Positions 1-6,244 of a stretch of DNA of 6,244 bases are shown piece after piece. Each line of letters starts with the position of its first letter. Position 1 is the stretch's first letter. Both the position numbers and the translations under genes were made by a program. Source of the stretch: JAKASX01 sp035534495 (GTDB lineage Bacteria > Acidobacteriota > Terriglobia > Acidiferrales > UBA7541); contig DATLRW010000229.1 in assembly GCA_035534495.1 (NCBI GenBank), positions 1 to 6,244 of the forward strand, given 5' to 3'. The notes below the pieces were generated by a model that saw only the letters and a program-made list of their open reading frames with translations, had not been told where the DNA came from and made no database searches.

Positions 1-1095
1 TTCGACCCCAAGGCTCCCAACGCGACCGAGCAAGCCAAGGCGGCCCGTGACGATGCCACCTTGGGGCTGAAGCTCCTCGGCGAGCTGGTCAAGCCGAAAG
101 GCATGACCGACGCGCAGTTTGCCGCGCAAAAGACGGGGCCGTCGGCTCTCTTCAGTTACACCGCGGGCTATGCGTCCCTTATTTTGAAGGACTATCCTGC
201 CGCGGAGAAGGGCTTCCACGATGCCCTGGTCACCGATCCGACCAACCCCGGGAACTCGGTAACGTATTTCCGTTTGGGCGTCGCCTACCTGCAACAGGCC
301 GCGCAGGAACAGGCCGCGGCTCCGGCGACACCGGCGGCAACGCCCCCGGCGCAAACGCCGGCCGCCACCGCTCCGGGTTCTACGGCCGCTCAGCCGGCCG
401 CCGCCGGCGCGGCTGCCCCAGCGCAACTGGCGCCTTTGCCGGGCCCGTCGGCCGGACAGGAAAACTTCATCAAGGGTTTTTGGGCTCTGGCCCGCTCGAT
501 TGCCCTGAAGGGCAGCACCCAGCAGCAGGTGCAATCTTACCTGCAGAACCAGATGCTCGCTTATCAGAAGACCGCCTGCCAGCCTCTGCTGACCGCCGAG
601 ATGAACCAACTGCTGCAGTCGGCACAGACCACCCAAACGATCGACCCGCCCGCCGGATATACTTTGCCGAGCGGTGTTCAGCTCGGCGACTACCTGCAAG
701 GCAGCAATCTCTTCACGATCATGGAGGACTTGCAGGCGGGCGGCGATAGAGCCCAGTTCGTCTGGCTGGCGGTTTGCGGCAACGAATTCCCGATGGTTCC
801 CATCAAGGTCATCAGCGTCACCCCGTCCGCGACCGGCGTCGATATGCAGGTCTACGCGGGTTCGACCCCGAAGGACCTCGAGCAGGCGACAACCGCCAAT
901 ATGGAAGTCCAGGTGCCGAATCAGCCCGACGCGCAACGGCTGCAGAAAGACAATATCGTTCGCTTCACCGGCACGCTGTCCAGCTACGATCCCCCTCCCA
1001 GCTTCCTGCTGCACTGGACCAACGCGCAGGTGAATCCCGCCGATATTCCTCCCGCCAAGCCCGCGGGAAGGAAAAGGCCTGCGGGGCGCAAGTAA
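1..1095 (+). CDS. TPR-like protein with Ala/Pro linker, 5' end outside window
   Basis: The frame is open from base 1 to the TAA at 1093-1095, so 364 codons of a longer gene are visible; the TTG at 61 is internal and has no reason to be the start. Numbering from base 1, residues ~49-100 look like one or two TPR-type helical hairpins (an aromatic/Ala pattern around AGYASLILKDYPAAEKGF, then TYFRLGVAYLQQA). Residues ~105-152 are a low-complexity Ala/Pro/Thr/Gln linker. Residues ~155-212 are Gln-rich and probably helical. From ~250 on the pattern is alternating hydrophobic (VPIKVISV, VDMQVYAG, NIVRFTGTL), suggesting a beta domain, possibly OB-like, followed by a basic tail ending PAGRKRPAGRK. No catalytic motif is visible. 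TPR proteins usually act as protein-protein scaffolds, and an exported or periplasmic location is possible but the N-terminus that would show a signal peptide is missing. Exact function is unknown. It converges with the Fis-type gene. Confidence 0.85.
   Translation, partial: FDPKAPNATEQAKAARDDATLGLKLLGELVKPKGMTDAQFAAQKTGPSALFSYTAGYASLILKDYPAAEKGFHDALVTDPTNPGNSVTYFRLGVAYLQQAAQEQAAAPATPAATPPAQTPAATAPGSTAAQPAAAGAAAPAQLAPLPGPSAGQENFIKGFWALARSIALKGSTQQQVQSYLQNQMLAYQKTACQPLLTAEMNQLLQSAQTTQTIDPPAGYTLPSGVQLGDYLQGSNLFTIMEDLQAGGDRAQFVWLAVCGNEFPMVPIKVISVTPSATGVDMQVYAGSTPKDLEQATTANMEVQVPNQPDAQRLQKDNIVRFTGTLSSYDPPPSFLLHWTNAQVNPADIPPAKPAGRKRPAGRK
306..460 (+). other. Ala/Pro-rich low-complexity linker inside the TPR-like protein
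   Basis: This stretch encodes about 50 residues made almost entirely of Ala, Pro, Thr, Gln and Gly, between the TPR-like segment and the helical middle part. At DNA level it is built of short GCC/CCG/GCG-type units, without a clean tandem period. Such linkers are usually flexible and separate folded domains, and they vary in length between relatives. Confidence 0.75.
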
Positions 1096-1128
1096 ACCGC
1101 GCCGGCCGAGCCGGTCCAAACGATAGGA

Positions 1129-1189
1129 TTTTCTCTCGTGGCGGGTACGCCGGGCGGGTGTAGCCCGCACGGCGTATCCGCCGGGAAAA
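1129..1189. terminator. Long hairpin between convergent genes, possible bidirectional terminator
   Basis: The core stem pairs 1140-1152 with 1170-1182 (13 pairs, one of them G.T at 1145/1177). A single G/A mismatch (1153/1169) follows, then a 5-bp inner stem (1154-1158 with 1164-1168) closing a TGTAG loop. The base can be extended by 1129-1135 with 1183-1189 (TTTT/AAAA side, one wobble) across a 4-base bulge on the left. It lies almost exactly midway between the two stop codons: 44 bp after the + gene and 43 bp after the - gene to the core. That placement suggests termination or 3'-end protection for both transcripts. There is no U-tract after the stem on either strand, so a classical intrinsic terminator is not supported. 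The G.T pair and the base extension are better formed in the + strand RNA. A dispersed palindromic repeat is the main alternative. Confidence 0.55.
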
Positions 1190-1225
1190 GCGCAGGGTGG
1201 AATCGCAGGGAAAAGTAAACTGCGG

Positions 1226-1447
1226 TTATCGCTGCCGGGAGGCGGCGTGGTCGAGCCGGAATTTTCCGAGCTTCCGGCTCAGGGTGTTGCGGTGGATGCC
1301 CAGCAGGCGTGCGGCGCGCGATTGATTGCCACGGCTGCCTTCCATGGCCGCCTTGATGAATCTCTTCTCGAATTCCTCAATCGCTTCCTCGAGCAGAATC
1401 CCACGATCGACCATCTCCGACACCAACGCTTCGAGTCGGTCTTTCAA
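1226..1447 (-). CDS. Small Fis-type helix-turn-helix protein
   Basis: This encodes 73 residues. Residues ~41-60 (NQSRAARLLGIHRNTLSRKL) match the Fis-family HTH closely: E. coli Fis has NQTRAA..MGI.R.TL.KKL at the same place. The preceding residues ~20-40 (a helix with EEFEKRFIKAAMEGSRG) correspond to the helix before the HTH, also seen at the C-terminus of NtrC-type activators. Fis from E. coli is 98 aa; this protein lacks most of the N-terminal arm and has no AAA+ or receiver domain. The start is TTG at 1445-1447, chosen because GAGGGAG (1457-1463) sits 9 nt upstream; an in-frame stop at 1472-1474 limits any extension, and the next Met is residue 12. It probably binds DNA as a dimer, as a nucleoid-type protein or local regulator, but the target is not shown by the sequence. 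It lies 44 bp after purC and is probably co-transcribed with it. Confidence 0.85.
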   Translation of the reverse strand: MKDRLEALVSEMVDRGILLEEAIEEFEKRFIKAAMEGSRGNQSRAARLLGIHRNTLSRKLGKFRLDHAASRQR

Positions 1448-1456
1448 AGCCGGTTT

Positions 1457-1463
1457 CTCCCTC
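1457..1463 (-). promoter_or_regulatory. Ribosome binding site fixing a TTG start
   Basis: The - strand reads GAGGGAG here, 9 nt before the TTG at 1445-1447. It is the strongest Shine-Dalgarno among the starts in this window and decides in favour of the TTG over the internal Met at residue 12. Confidence 0.7.
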
Positions 1464-1491
1464 GAGTTCGGTCAGGTTGCTGTGTAGAAGG

Positions 1492-2391
1492 TCAGTCCAG
1501 CGCTTTTCCGGTCAATCGCTGGTAGACGTCGCGATATTTCGCCGTGGTGGCCGCAACGACGTCGGCGGGAAGCTCCGGGGCCGGCGGCTGCTTCGGCCAT
1601 TGGATCCGCTCCAGGTAATCGCGCACGAACTGTTTGTCGAATGAGGGTTGCGAGGAGCCGGGAGCGTATTGATCGGCCGGCCAGAAGCGCGAAGAATCCG
1701 GCGTCAACGCCTCGTCGATCCAAATGAGTTCCCCGTCCAGCACGCCGAACTCGAATTTTGTGTCGGCGATGATGATGCTCCTCTGCTCGGCGTATTCCGC
1801 AGCCCGGCGATAGAGGTCCAGGCTGAGTTCGCGGAGATGCTCGGAGCGTTCGCGGCCCAGTATCTCCACCATCTGGTCGAACGAGATATTCTCGTCGTGA
1901 CCGGAATCGGCCTTGGTTGCCGGGGTGAAAATCGGCTCGGGCAGGCGGGCCGAATCGACCAGTCCCGGGGGCAGCCCGATGCCGCATACGCTCGAGCGTT
2001 GCTGGTATTCCTTCCATCCCGAACCGGCCAGGTAGCCGCGCACGACGCACTCGACGCGTATGGGCTCGGTGTGCCGTACCAGCATGGAGCGGCCGCGCAA
2101 CTGGTCGTGATAGGGCTTCAGCTCCTTGGGGAAGTCCGTGGCGCTGATGACGTGATTGGGGACGGCGTCGGACAACCGGTCGAACCAGAAGAGGGAAAGC
2201 TGCGTCAGAACGCGTCCCTTATCGGGAATCGGAGTCGGCAAGATAACGTCGAAGGCGGACAGGCGGTCGGTGGCGACCAGCAGCAGGCGGTCGCCGAAGT
2301 CATAGATGTCGCGAACCTTGCCGCGGGCCAGGAGTTTCATGCCAGGGAAATTTGTTTCCCGAATAACGGGATGACGCATTGGAGTCGTCAT
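1492..2391 (-). CDS. purC: Phosphoribosylaminoimidazole-succinocarboxamide synthase (SAICAR synthetase)
   Basis: PurC joins CAIR and L-aspartate using ATP to make SAICAR in cytosolic de novo purine synthesis (EC 6.3.2.6). The 299-residue protein has the family landmarks in order: the ATP-binding N-terminal GKVRDIYDFGDRLLLVATDRLSAFD (in two adjacent parts, ~24-48), the first family signature around VECVVRGYLAGSGW (~113-126), the PIFTPATKAD...GHDENIS segment (~153-170), the second signature IIADTKFEFG (~207-216), and DEALTPDSSRFWP (~226-238). Its length and the C-terminal extension match the long, yeast-like class rather than the ~237-aa E. coli form. The ATG at 2389-2391 is used because the conserved N-terminal strand (RETNFPGMKLL) needs it or the Met at residue 5; neither has a Shine-Dalgarno. 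A strong promoter lies just upstream, so it is probably transcribed separately from smc, with the Fis-type gene following. No key motif looks damaged. Confidence 0.97.
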   Translation of the reverse strand: MTTPMRHPVIRETNFPGMKLLARGKVRDIYDFGDRLLLVATDRLSAFDVILPTPIPDKGRVLTQLSLFWFDRLSDAVPNHVISATDFPKELKPYHDQLRGRSMLVRHTEPIRVECVVRGYLAGSGWKEYQQRSSVCGIGLPPGLVDSARLPEPIFTPATKADSGHDENISFDQMVEILGRERSEHLRELSLDLYRRAAEYAEQRSIIIADTKFEFGVLDGELIWIDEALTPDSSRFWPADQYAPGSSQPSFDKQFVRDYLERIQWPKQPPAPELPADVVAATTAKYRDVYQRLTGKALD

Positions 2392-2409
2392 GGAAGTAAT
2401 GAAGGCGGT

Positions 2410-2437
2410 ATTGTAGCCGACTGGTCGTGCTTGTCAA
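2410..2437 (-). promoter_or_regulatory. Near-consensus sigma-70 promoter for purC
   Basis: On the - strand TTGACA (2432-2437) is a perfect -35 box. After a 16-bp spacer comes TACAAT (2410-2415), a -10 box with five of six consensus bases. It sits in the 66-bp gap between the smc stop and the purC ATG. A start site about 7 nt past the -10 box would fall near 2402-2404, giving a leader of roughly 11-13 nt before the ATG at 2391. No riboswitch or PurR-like operator can fit in that leader, and I see no palindrome over the promoter. Confidence 0.7.
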
Positions 2438-2457
2438 CCCTCCGGCGGCCATTCGGT

Positions 2458-5400
2458 TCAGGCGGCGTCGCTCTGCGGCTCTTCCCACCGAACGGAAACG
2501 ATTCGCGAAACGCCCGGTTGCTGCATCGTGACGCCATAGAGCGCGGTCCCCGTCTCCATCGTGCGCCGGTTGTGCGTCACCACCAGGAACTGCGTGTGCT
2601 CGCTCATCTCGGTGAGCATCCGGTTGAACCGGACGACGTTCGATTCGTCCAGCGGGGCGTCCACCTCGTCGAGCACGCAGAACGGGCTCGGCTGGTAGCG
2701 GAAAATCGCGATCAGCAGCGCCAGCGCGGTGAGCGCCTTCTCGCCGCCCGAGAGCAGCATCACGTTCTGCAGGCGCTTGCCGGGCGGCTGGGCGACGATG
2801 ACCAGTCCCTGTTCGCCGGAGCTGTCGGGTTCGTCCTGCCGCATTTCGGCGCTGCCGCCGCCGAACAGGGCGGTGAAGGCCTCGGTGAAATTCGCGTTGA
2901 TCTGGGCAAAGGCCTGCTCGAACCGTTCGCGGGATACCCGATCGAGTTCGGCGATGGCCTGTTCGGTGTCGCTGATCGAGCAAAGCAGGTCGTCGCGCTC
3001 GCGGGTCAGGAACGAGGACCGCCCCTCGCACTCCTTGTATTCCTCGAGCGCCATCATGTTGATCGGGCCCATCGATTCCAGCCGCTCCTTCATCTCGCGA
3101 TAGCTGGCTTCAGCGGCGGCCAGCTCTTCCGGCGAGAGGGAAACGGGCTCGGAGGCGATCTGTTCGGGCGCGACGCCGAGTTCGGACTGGCTGGCCTGGC
3201 GAAGATGCTCGATTTCGGTCTCCATGCGCGCGCTTTCCACTTCCATGCGGCTGCGCTGGTCGCGCGACTGGTCGAGTTGCTGGCGCGCCGACCGCAGCGT
3301 TTCCGCGATTTCCAGCGAGCGTTCGCGCGACCGGCGGAATTCCTCATCGAGTTGCCGTCCGCGCTCTTCGGCCTCGGCGGCGCTCCGGCCGAGCTGTTCG
3401 AGTTCGGCCTGGGCGGTGATGGTGTCCTGGGCGAGCAGGGAACGGCGGCCGGCCAGCGCCGTGCGCTCGCGGCCGATTTGATCGAACCGGGAAGAGAATC
3501 CCGCCTGTTCGGTGGTCAACGCCTGAACGACGGCTTGGGCCGCGGCGGTTCGCTCGGTGATGCCGGCCAGATCGGCCCGGCCGGTGGAGAGGCGGTCGCG
3601 CTCGGCGGCGAGGTTCTCGCGGAGCTGGACGAGTTGGGCGGCGCAGGCGTCGGCTTCCGTCTCGGCGGCCCCGCGGGCGCCGGCGGCCCCGTCCATGCGC
3701 TGCCGGGATGCCTCCAGGCGGGCCGTGGCTGCGTCTCGCTCGTTCTGCGAGCGCGCCATCCGGGCTTGGCCATCGCGCAATTCGGCGATGGCGCGTTCGT
3801 GTTCCGTGCGGGCGTGCTCGCGCTCCTGCGCGGCGGCCGAAGCGGATTTCTCGGCGGCGAGCGCCTCGGTCTGCGCCGTCTCAACGGCCGAGGATAGCCC
3901 GGCAATCTCCGCGGCGATCGATTCCAGCCGGGCCTCGCACCGGGCGAGATCGGCTTTGCCGCTCACCGTTTCCGCCTCGATTTCCCGCAATTCCCGTTTC
4001 AGCGAGAGCGGCCCGGTGTCGCCGGGCTTGCCGCCGCCGACCGTCCGGCCGTGATACCAGGTGCCATCGGTGGTGACGAAATGCTTGTGTGGATGGGCTT
4101 GCGCCAGGCGTTCGGCGGCGGCGGGACTCTCGACCAGAAAGGCCGAGCGCAGGCGCGGCAGGAATATTTTGGCCGCTTCACCCAGGGGAAGCCGGAAACT
4201 GACCAGCCGGTCCATCGGCGCGACGACGCCCTCGGCGCCGGCGACGGGCGATTCCGGCTCGGCCGCCGTCGCCAGCGAGCCAAACGAATCCACGAAAAAC
4301 GTGGCTCGACCGCCCAGCTCGTTGCGGAGCAACCCGATGCCCGCGCGGGCCGAATCGAAGCTTTCGACGACGACGTAATCGAATTCGTCCACGAGGAACT
4401 GCTCGACGGCCGCCTCGAATTGGGGTTCGACCTCGACATAATCGGAGAGCAGGCCGGCGGCGCGGAAACCGGATCGCTCGCCATCCCCGTCGAGTCCCAG
4501 CAGTTTCTGAATCGTGGTGCCCGTGTAGGCGCGCTCGCGGAGGATTTCTTCGAGCGAAGCGTGGCGGGCGCGCGCCGCGGCCAGTTGCTCCCGCGTCCGG
4601 GTGGCTTCGGCTGTCGCGGGGACCTGCTCGCGGCGCCGCTCGGCCAGACTGCTCTGCAGCTCGGCCAAACGGCTGCCGGCTTGCCGGGCGCGGTTCTGGC
4701 TGTCGGTCCAGCGTTCTTCGACGGCGGAAAGCGAGCCGGATTTATTTTCCAAAGCGGCGCTCAGGAGCGCCAAGGCCTGCTCCTGCTGCGTGAGCGCCTC
4801 GGTATGATGTCGCAACGCTTCGGCGGCCTGCGCGCTTTCCACCTGGATGGCGGAGATCTCTTCGGACAGGCGCTTGGCGGCGGCGACCGCTTCCTGGTGG
4901 CGGCGGGACAGGAGGCGCTCATCGTTCTCGATGGCGCGGACCCGCTCCACCAGGGCATTTGCCGCGGCTTCGAGTGCGCCCTTCTGTTGCCGGAGGGCGT
5001 CGAGTGTTTCCCTCTGGGAGTTCAAGCGCTGGCTGGCGGCCCGGGCGTTCTCGGAGGCTTCGGTCGATTGCAGCTCGAGCTGGCTCATCTGAAATTCCAG
5101 CTGCTGATCCTGCTGGCGGTTGTAACTGAGGCGATTGCGGGTCCGGTCGGTTTCGAGCATGGCCTGATTTTGCCGGTTCTGGTTGTCCCGCAGCTCGCTT
5201 TCGAGTTCGAAAACGCGGGCCTCCACCCGTTGTTGCTCCGCGTCGAGCCGGGCCAGCTCGGCGGCCTGGCGGGATTCGTCTTCCCGCAACCCGCCAAGTT
5301 GCAGGGAAATCGCCTCGGCATCGGCGTGCATCCGGCCCCACTTGGCCGCCAGGACCGATGCCAGAGCGCGGCGCAATTCGTCGCGCAGCTCGCCGTAGCG

Positions 5401-6231
5401 GCGGGCGCGGGCCGCCTGCCGTTTCAGGGACCCGAGTTGCTTGGTGACCTCGGTCAGGATGTCGTTGACACGCGAAAGATTGCCTTTGGAGGATTCCAGT
5501 TTCGCCTCCGCCAGGCGCTTCTTCGTCTTGTACTTGCTCACGCCGGCCGCCTCTTCGAGGATGGCCCGGCGCTCGGCGGGCCGCGAAGAGAGAATCAGGC
5601 CAATCCGGCCCTGTTCGATGATGGCGTAGGAGTGGGGACCGAGGCCCATCTCCATGAATAGATCCTGGATGTCTCTCAGCCTCGCCGCGCGGCCGTTGAT
5701 CAGATATTCGCTTTGGCCGGAGCGGTAAAGCCGCCGGGTGACGACAACCTCTCCCGGGTTCAGCTTGACCTCCGGCGTTTTCCTTTTCCGGCGGCCATCG
5801 TTCCGGGCCGGCGCGTCGGCCGGAGCGGCTTCTTCCGCAGAACCCGGAGCCGGCGCCTGGTTTTGATCCTGGTTTTGAGGAAGGCCGGCTTCGGCGCTGG
5901 CCGGCTCGGCGGCGGGCGGTTCTTCGTCCCGGCCGAGAATTCGTTCGGCGGCCTCGGCCAGTTCGGGATCGGCGAGCGTCAGCGACACCTCCGCCATGCC
6001 AACCGGCGCGCGGCTGGCCGAGCCGTTCGAGATGCAATCGGCCATGCGCTCGGCGCGCAGCGACTTGTGGCTCTGCTCTCCAAGCACCCAGGTGATGGCG
6101 TCGACGATATTCGATTTTCCGCAGCCATTGGGGCCGACGATGCAGGTAATCCCCTGGCCACCGAGCGACAGCACCGTATGGTCGGAGAACGATTTAAAGC
6201 CGGTCAGCTCGATTTTGCGAAGCTTGAGCAA
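2458..6231 (-). CDS. smc: Chromosome segregation ATPase SMC
   Basis: SMC dimers with ScpA/ScpB form the bacterial condensin that compacts and resolves chromosomes. All parts are visible in 1257 residues. They are, in order: the N-terminal head with Walker A GPNGCGKS (33-40) and Q-loop VLGEQ (49-53); the conserved TRRLYRSGQSEYLING and IIEQGRIGLILSS blocks (~165-215); a first coiled-coil arm (~235-560); a hinge (~575-740) ending near GRTVGGGKPG (728-737); a second arm of similar length (~745-1050); GPINMMALEEY from 1055; the ABC signature LSGGEK (1160-1165); and Walker B VLDEVD with catalytic Glu 1189. A ~60-residue Ala/Pro/Glu/Gln-rich insert (~91-155) interrupts the head. The frame starts here at TTG (6229-6231), giving LKLRKIELTGFKSF as expected for the SMC N-terminus; only AGG at -9 to -7 resembles a Shine-Dalgarno, and the frame stays open to the window edge, so a slightly earlier start is possible. 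No scpA or scpB is in view. The large open frames on the opposite strand are shadows. Confidence 0.97.
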   Translation of the reverse strand: MLKLRKIELTGFKSFSDHTVLSLGGQGITCIVGPNGCGKSNIVDAITWVLGEQSHKSLRAERMADCISNGSASRAPVGMAEVSLTLADPELAEAAERILGRDEEPPAAEPASAEAGLPQNQDQNQAPAPGSAEEAAPADAPARNDGRRKRKTPEVKLNPGEVVVTRRLYRSGQSEYLINGRAARLRDIQDLFMEMGLGPHSYAIIEQGRIGLILSSRPAERRAILEEAAGVSKYKTKKRLAEAKLESSKGNLSRVNDILTEVTKQLGSLKRQAARARRYGELRDELRRALASVLAAKWGRMHADAEAISLQLGGLREDESRQAAELARLDAEQQRVEARVFELESELRDNQNRQNQAMLETDRTRNRLSYNRQQDQQLEFQMSQLELQSTEASENARAASQRLNSQRETLDALRQQKGALEAAANALVERVRAIENDERLLSRRHQEAVAAAKRLSEEISAIQVESAQAAEALRHHTEALTQQEQALALLSAALENKSGSLSAVEERWTDSQNRARQAGSRLAELQSSLAERRREQVPATAEATRTREQLAAARARHASLEEILRERAYTGTTIQKLLGLDGDGERSGFRAAGLLSDYVEVEPQFEAAVEQFLVDEFDYVVVESFDSARAGIGLLRNELGGRATFFVDSFGSLATAAEPESPVAGAEGVVAPMDRLVSFRLPLGEAAKIFLPRLRSAFLVESPAAAERLAQAHPHKHFVTTDGTWYHGRTVGGGKPGDTGPLSLKRELREIEAETVSGKADLARCEARLESIAAEIAGLSSAVETAQTEALAAEKSASAAAQEREHARTEHERAIAELRDGQARMARSQNERDAATARLEASRQRMDGAAGARGAAETEADACAAQLVQLRENLAAERDRLSTGRADLAGITERTAAAQAVVQALTTEQAGFSSRFDQIGRERTALAGRRSLLAQDTITAQAELEQLGRSAAEAEERGRQLDEEFRRSRERSLEIAETLRSARQQLDQSRDQRSRMEVESARMETEIEHLRQASQSELGVAPEQIASEPVSLSPEELAAAEASYREMKERLESMGPINMMALEEYKECEGRSSFLTRERDDLLCSISDTEQAIAELDRVSRERFEQAFAQINANFTEAFTALFGGGSAEMRQDEPDSSGEQGLVIVAQPPGKRLQNVMLLSGGEKALTALALLIAIFRYQPSPFCVLDEVDAPLDESNVVRFNRMLTEMSEHTQFLVVTHNRRTMETGTALYGVTMQQPGVSRIVSVRWEEPQSDAA
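5767..5961 (-). other. Low-complexity insert in the SMC N-terminal head
   Basis: Residues ~91-155 of SMC, between SLTLADPE and VKLNPGEVVVTRR, are rich in Ala, Pro, Glu and Gln and end in a basic patch (GRRKRKT). In B. subtilis SMC the same link is, from memory, only about ten residues, so some 50-55 residues are extra. The conserved flanks resume in frame on both sides, so this is a real in-frame loop and not a frameshift. It is probably disordered and surface-exposed. Confidence 0.75.
5856..5879. repeat. 12-bp tandem duplication inside the SMC head insert
   Basis: Two adjacent 12-base units, CCTGGTTTTGAT (5856-5867) and CCTGGTTTTGAG (5868-5879), differ only at the last base. On the coding (-) strand they give the QNQDQNQ run. 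The unit length is a multiple of three, so gain or loss of a unit keeps the frame, as expected for slippage in a tolerant loop. Confidence 0.8.
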
Positions 6232-6244
6232 GGGTCGCCTGGCT

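Noticed and set aside
61..63. TTG at 61 as the start of the TPR-like protein.
   Set aside because: The frame is open back to base 1, no Shine-Dalgarno precedes the TTG, and the residues before it continue smoothly, so the gene begins outside the window.
1102..1114. Small inverted repeat CCGGC-CGA-GCCGG just after the stop of the TPR-like gene.
   Set aside because: It is a 5-bp stem with a 3-base loop and no U-tract, easily expected by chance in GC-rich DNA.
1247..1525. A 92-codon + strand frame opposite the Fis-type gene.
   Set aside because: It is antisense to a clear HTH protein with its own ribosome site, and crosses into the 3' end of purC.
2392..2457. Possible purine riboswitch or PurR operator upstream of purC.
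   Set aside because: The gap is only 66 bp, the predicted leader about 12 nt, and there is no aptamer-like pairing or palindrome.
1648..3897. A 749-codon open frame on the + strand running across purC and the 3' half of smc.
   Set aside because: It lies antisense to two genes with unmistakable motifs, spans their intergenic gap, and its translation is Gly/Ala/Arg/Leu-rich with no recognisable domain. This is the usual effect of GC-rich third positions on the opposite strand.
4051..5661. A 536-codon open frame on the + strand antisense to smc.
   Set aside because: It is wholly inside smc, with composition typical of a shadow frame and no motif. The smc frame is intact throughout.
4919..6037. 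A 372-codon frame on the - strand overlapping smc in another register.
   Set aside because: It is extremely Arg/Gly/Pro-rich and has no domain; the true smc frame carries Walker A, the conserved head blocks and the coiled coil over the same bases.

Overview
The window is GC-rich bacterial chromosomal DNA, roughly 60-65% G+C by eye, with tightly packed genes. It holds four protein genes: one on the + strand, cut off at its 5' end by the window edge, and three co-directional genes on the - strand. On the - strand the order of transcription is smc, purC, then a small Fis-type helix-turn-helix gene. The + gene and the Fis-type gene converge on a 130-bp gap. An acidobacterial source (Solibacteres/Bryobacterales-like) is my best guess. 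It rests on the general look of the SMC protein, which carries an Ala/Pro/Glu/Gln-rich insert in its N-terminal head, on the Ala/Pro-rich TPR-like secretome-style protein, and on high GC with TTG starts. This is an inference and not a demonstrated assignment.

Layout. 1-1095 (+): 3' part of a TPR-like protein with an Ala/Pro linker, a helical middle and a beta-rich C-terminal region. 1096-1225: convergent intergenic gap with a long, almost centred hairpin (core 1140-1182). 1226-1447 (-): 73-residue Fis-type DNA-binding protein, TTG start with a good Shine-Dalgarno. 1492-2391 (-): purC, SAICAR synthetase of the long (about 300 aa) type. 2392-2457: 66-bp gap holding a near-consensus sigma-70 promoter for purC, placed so that the leader would be only about a dozen bases. 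2458-6231 (-): essentially complete smc (1257 codons from the TTG used here; the true start may lie slightly beyond the window).

The genes do not form an obvious single pathway. SMC is the chromosome condensation/segregation ATPase, PurC catalyses a step of de novo purine synthesis, and the Fis-type protein probably binds DNA as a regulator or nucleoid protein. purC and the Fis-type gene are 44 bp apart and are likely co-transcribed from the purC promoter. smc probably has its promoter upstream of the window.

I did not find a new multi-gene system, mobile element, CRISPR array, tRNA or rRNA. The items most worth a second look are the purC promoter/short leader, the SMC head insert with its internal 12-bp tandem duplication, the long intergenic hairpin without a U-tract, and the very small Fis-type protein. 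The large + strand open frames across smc are GC-driven shadows of the real gene.
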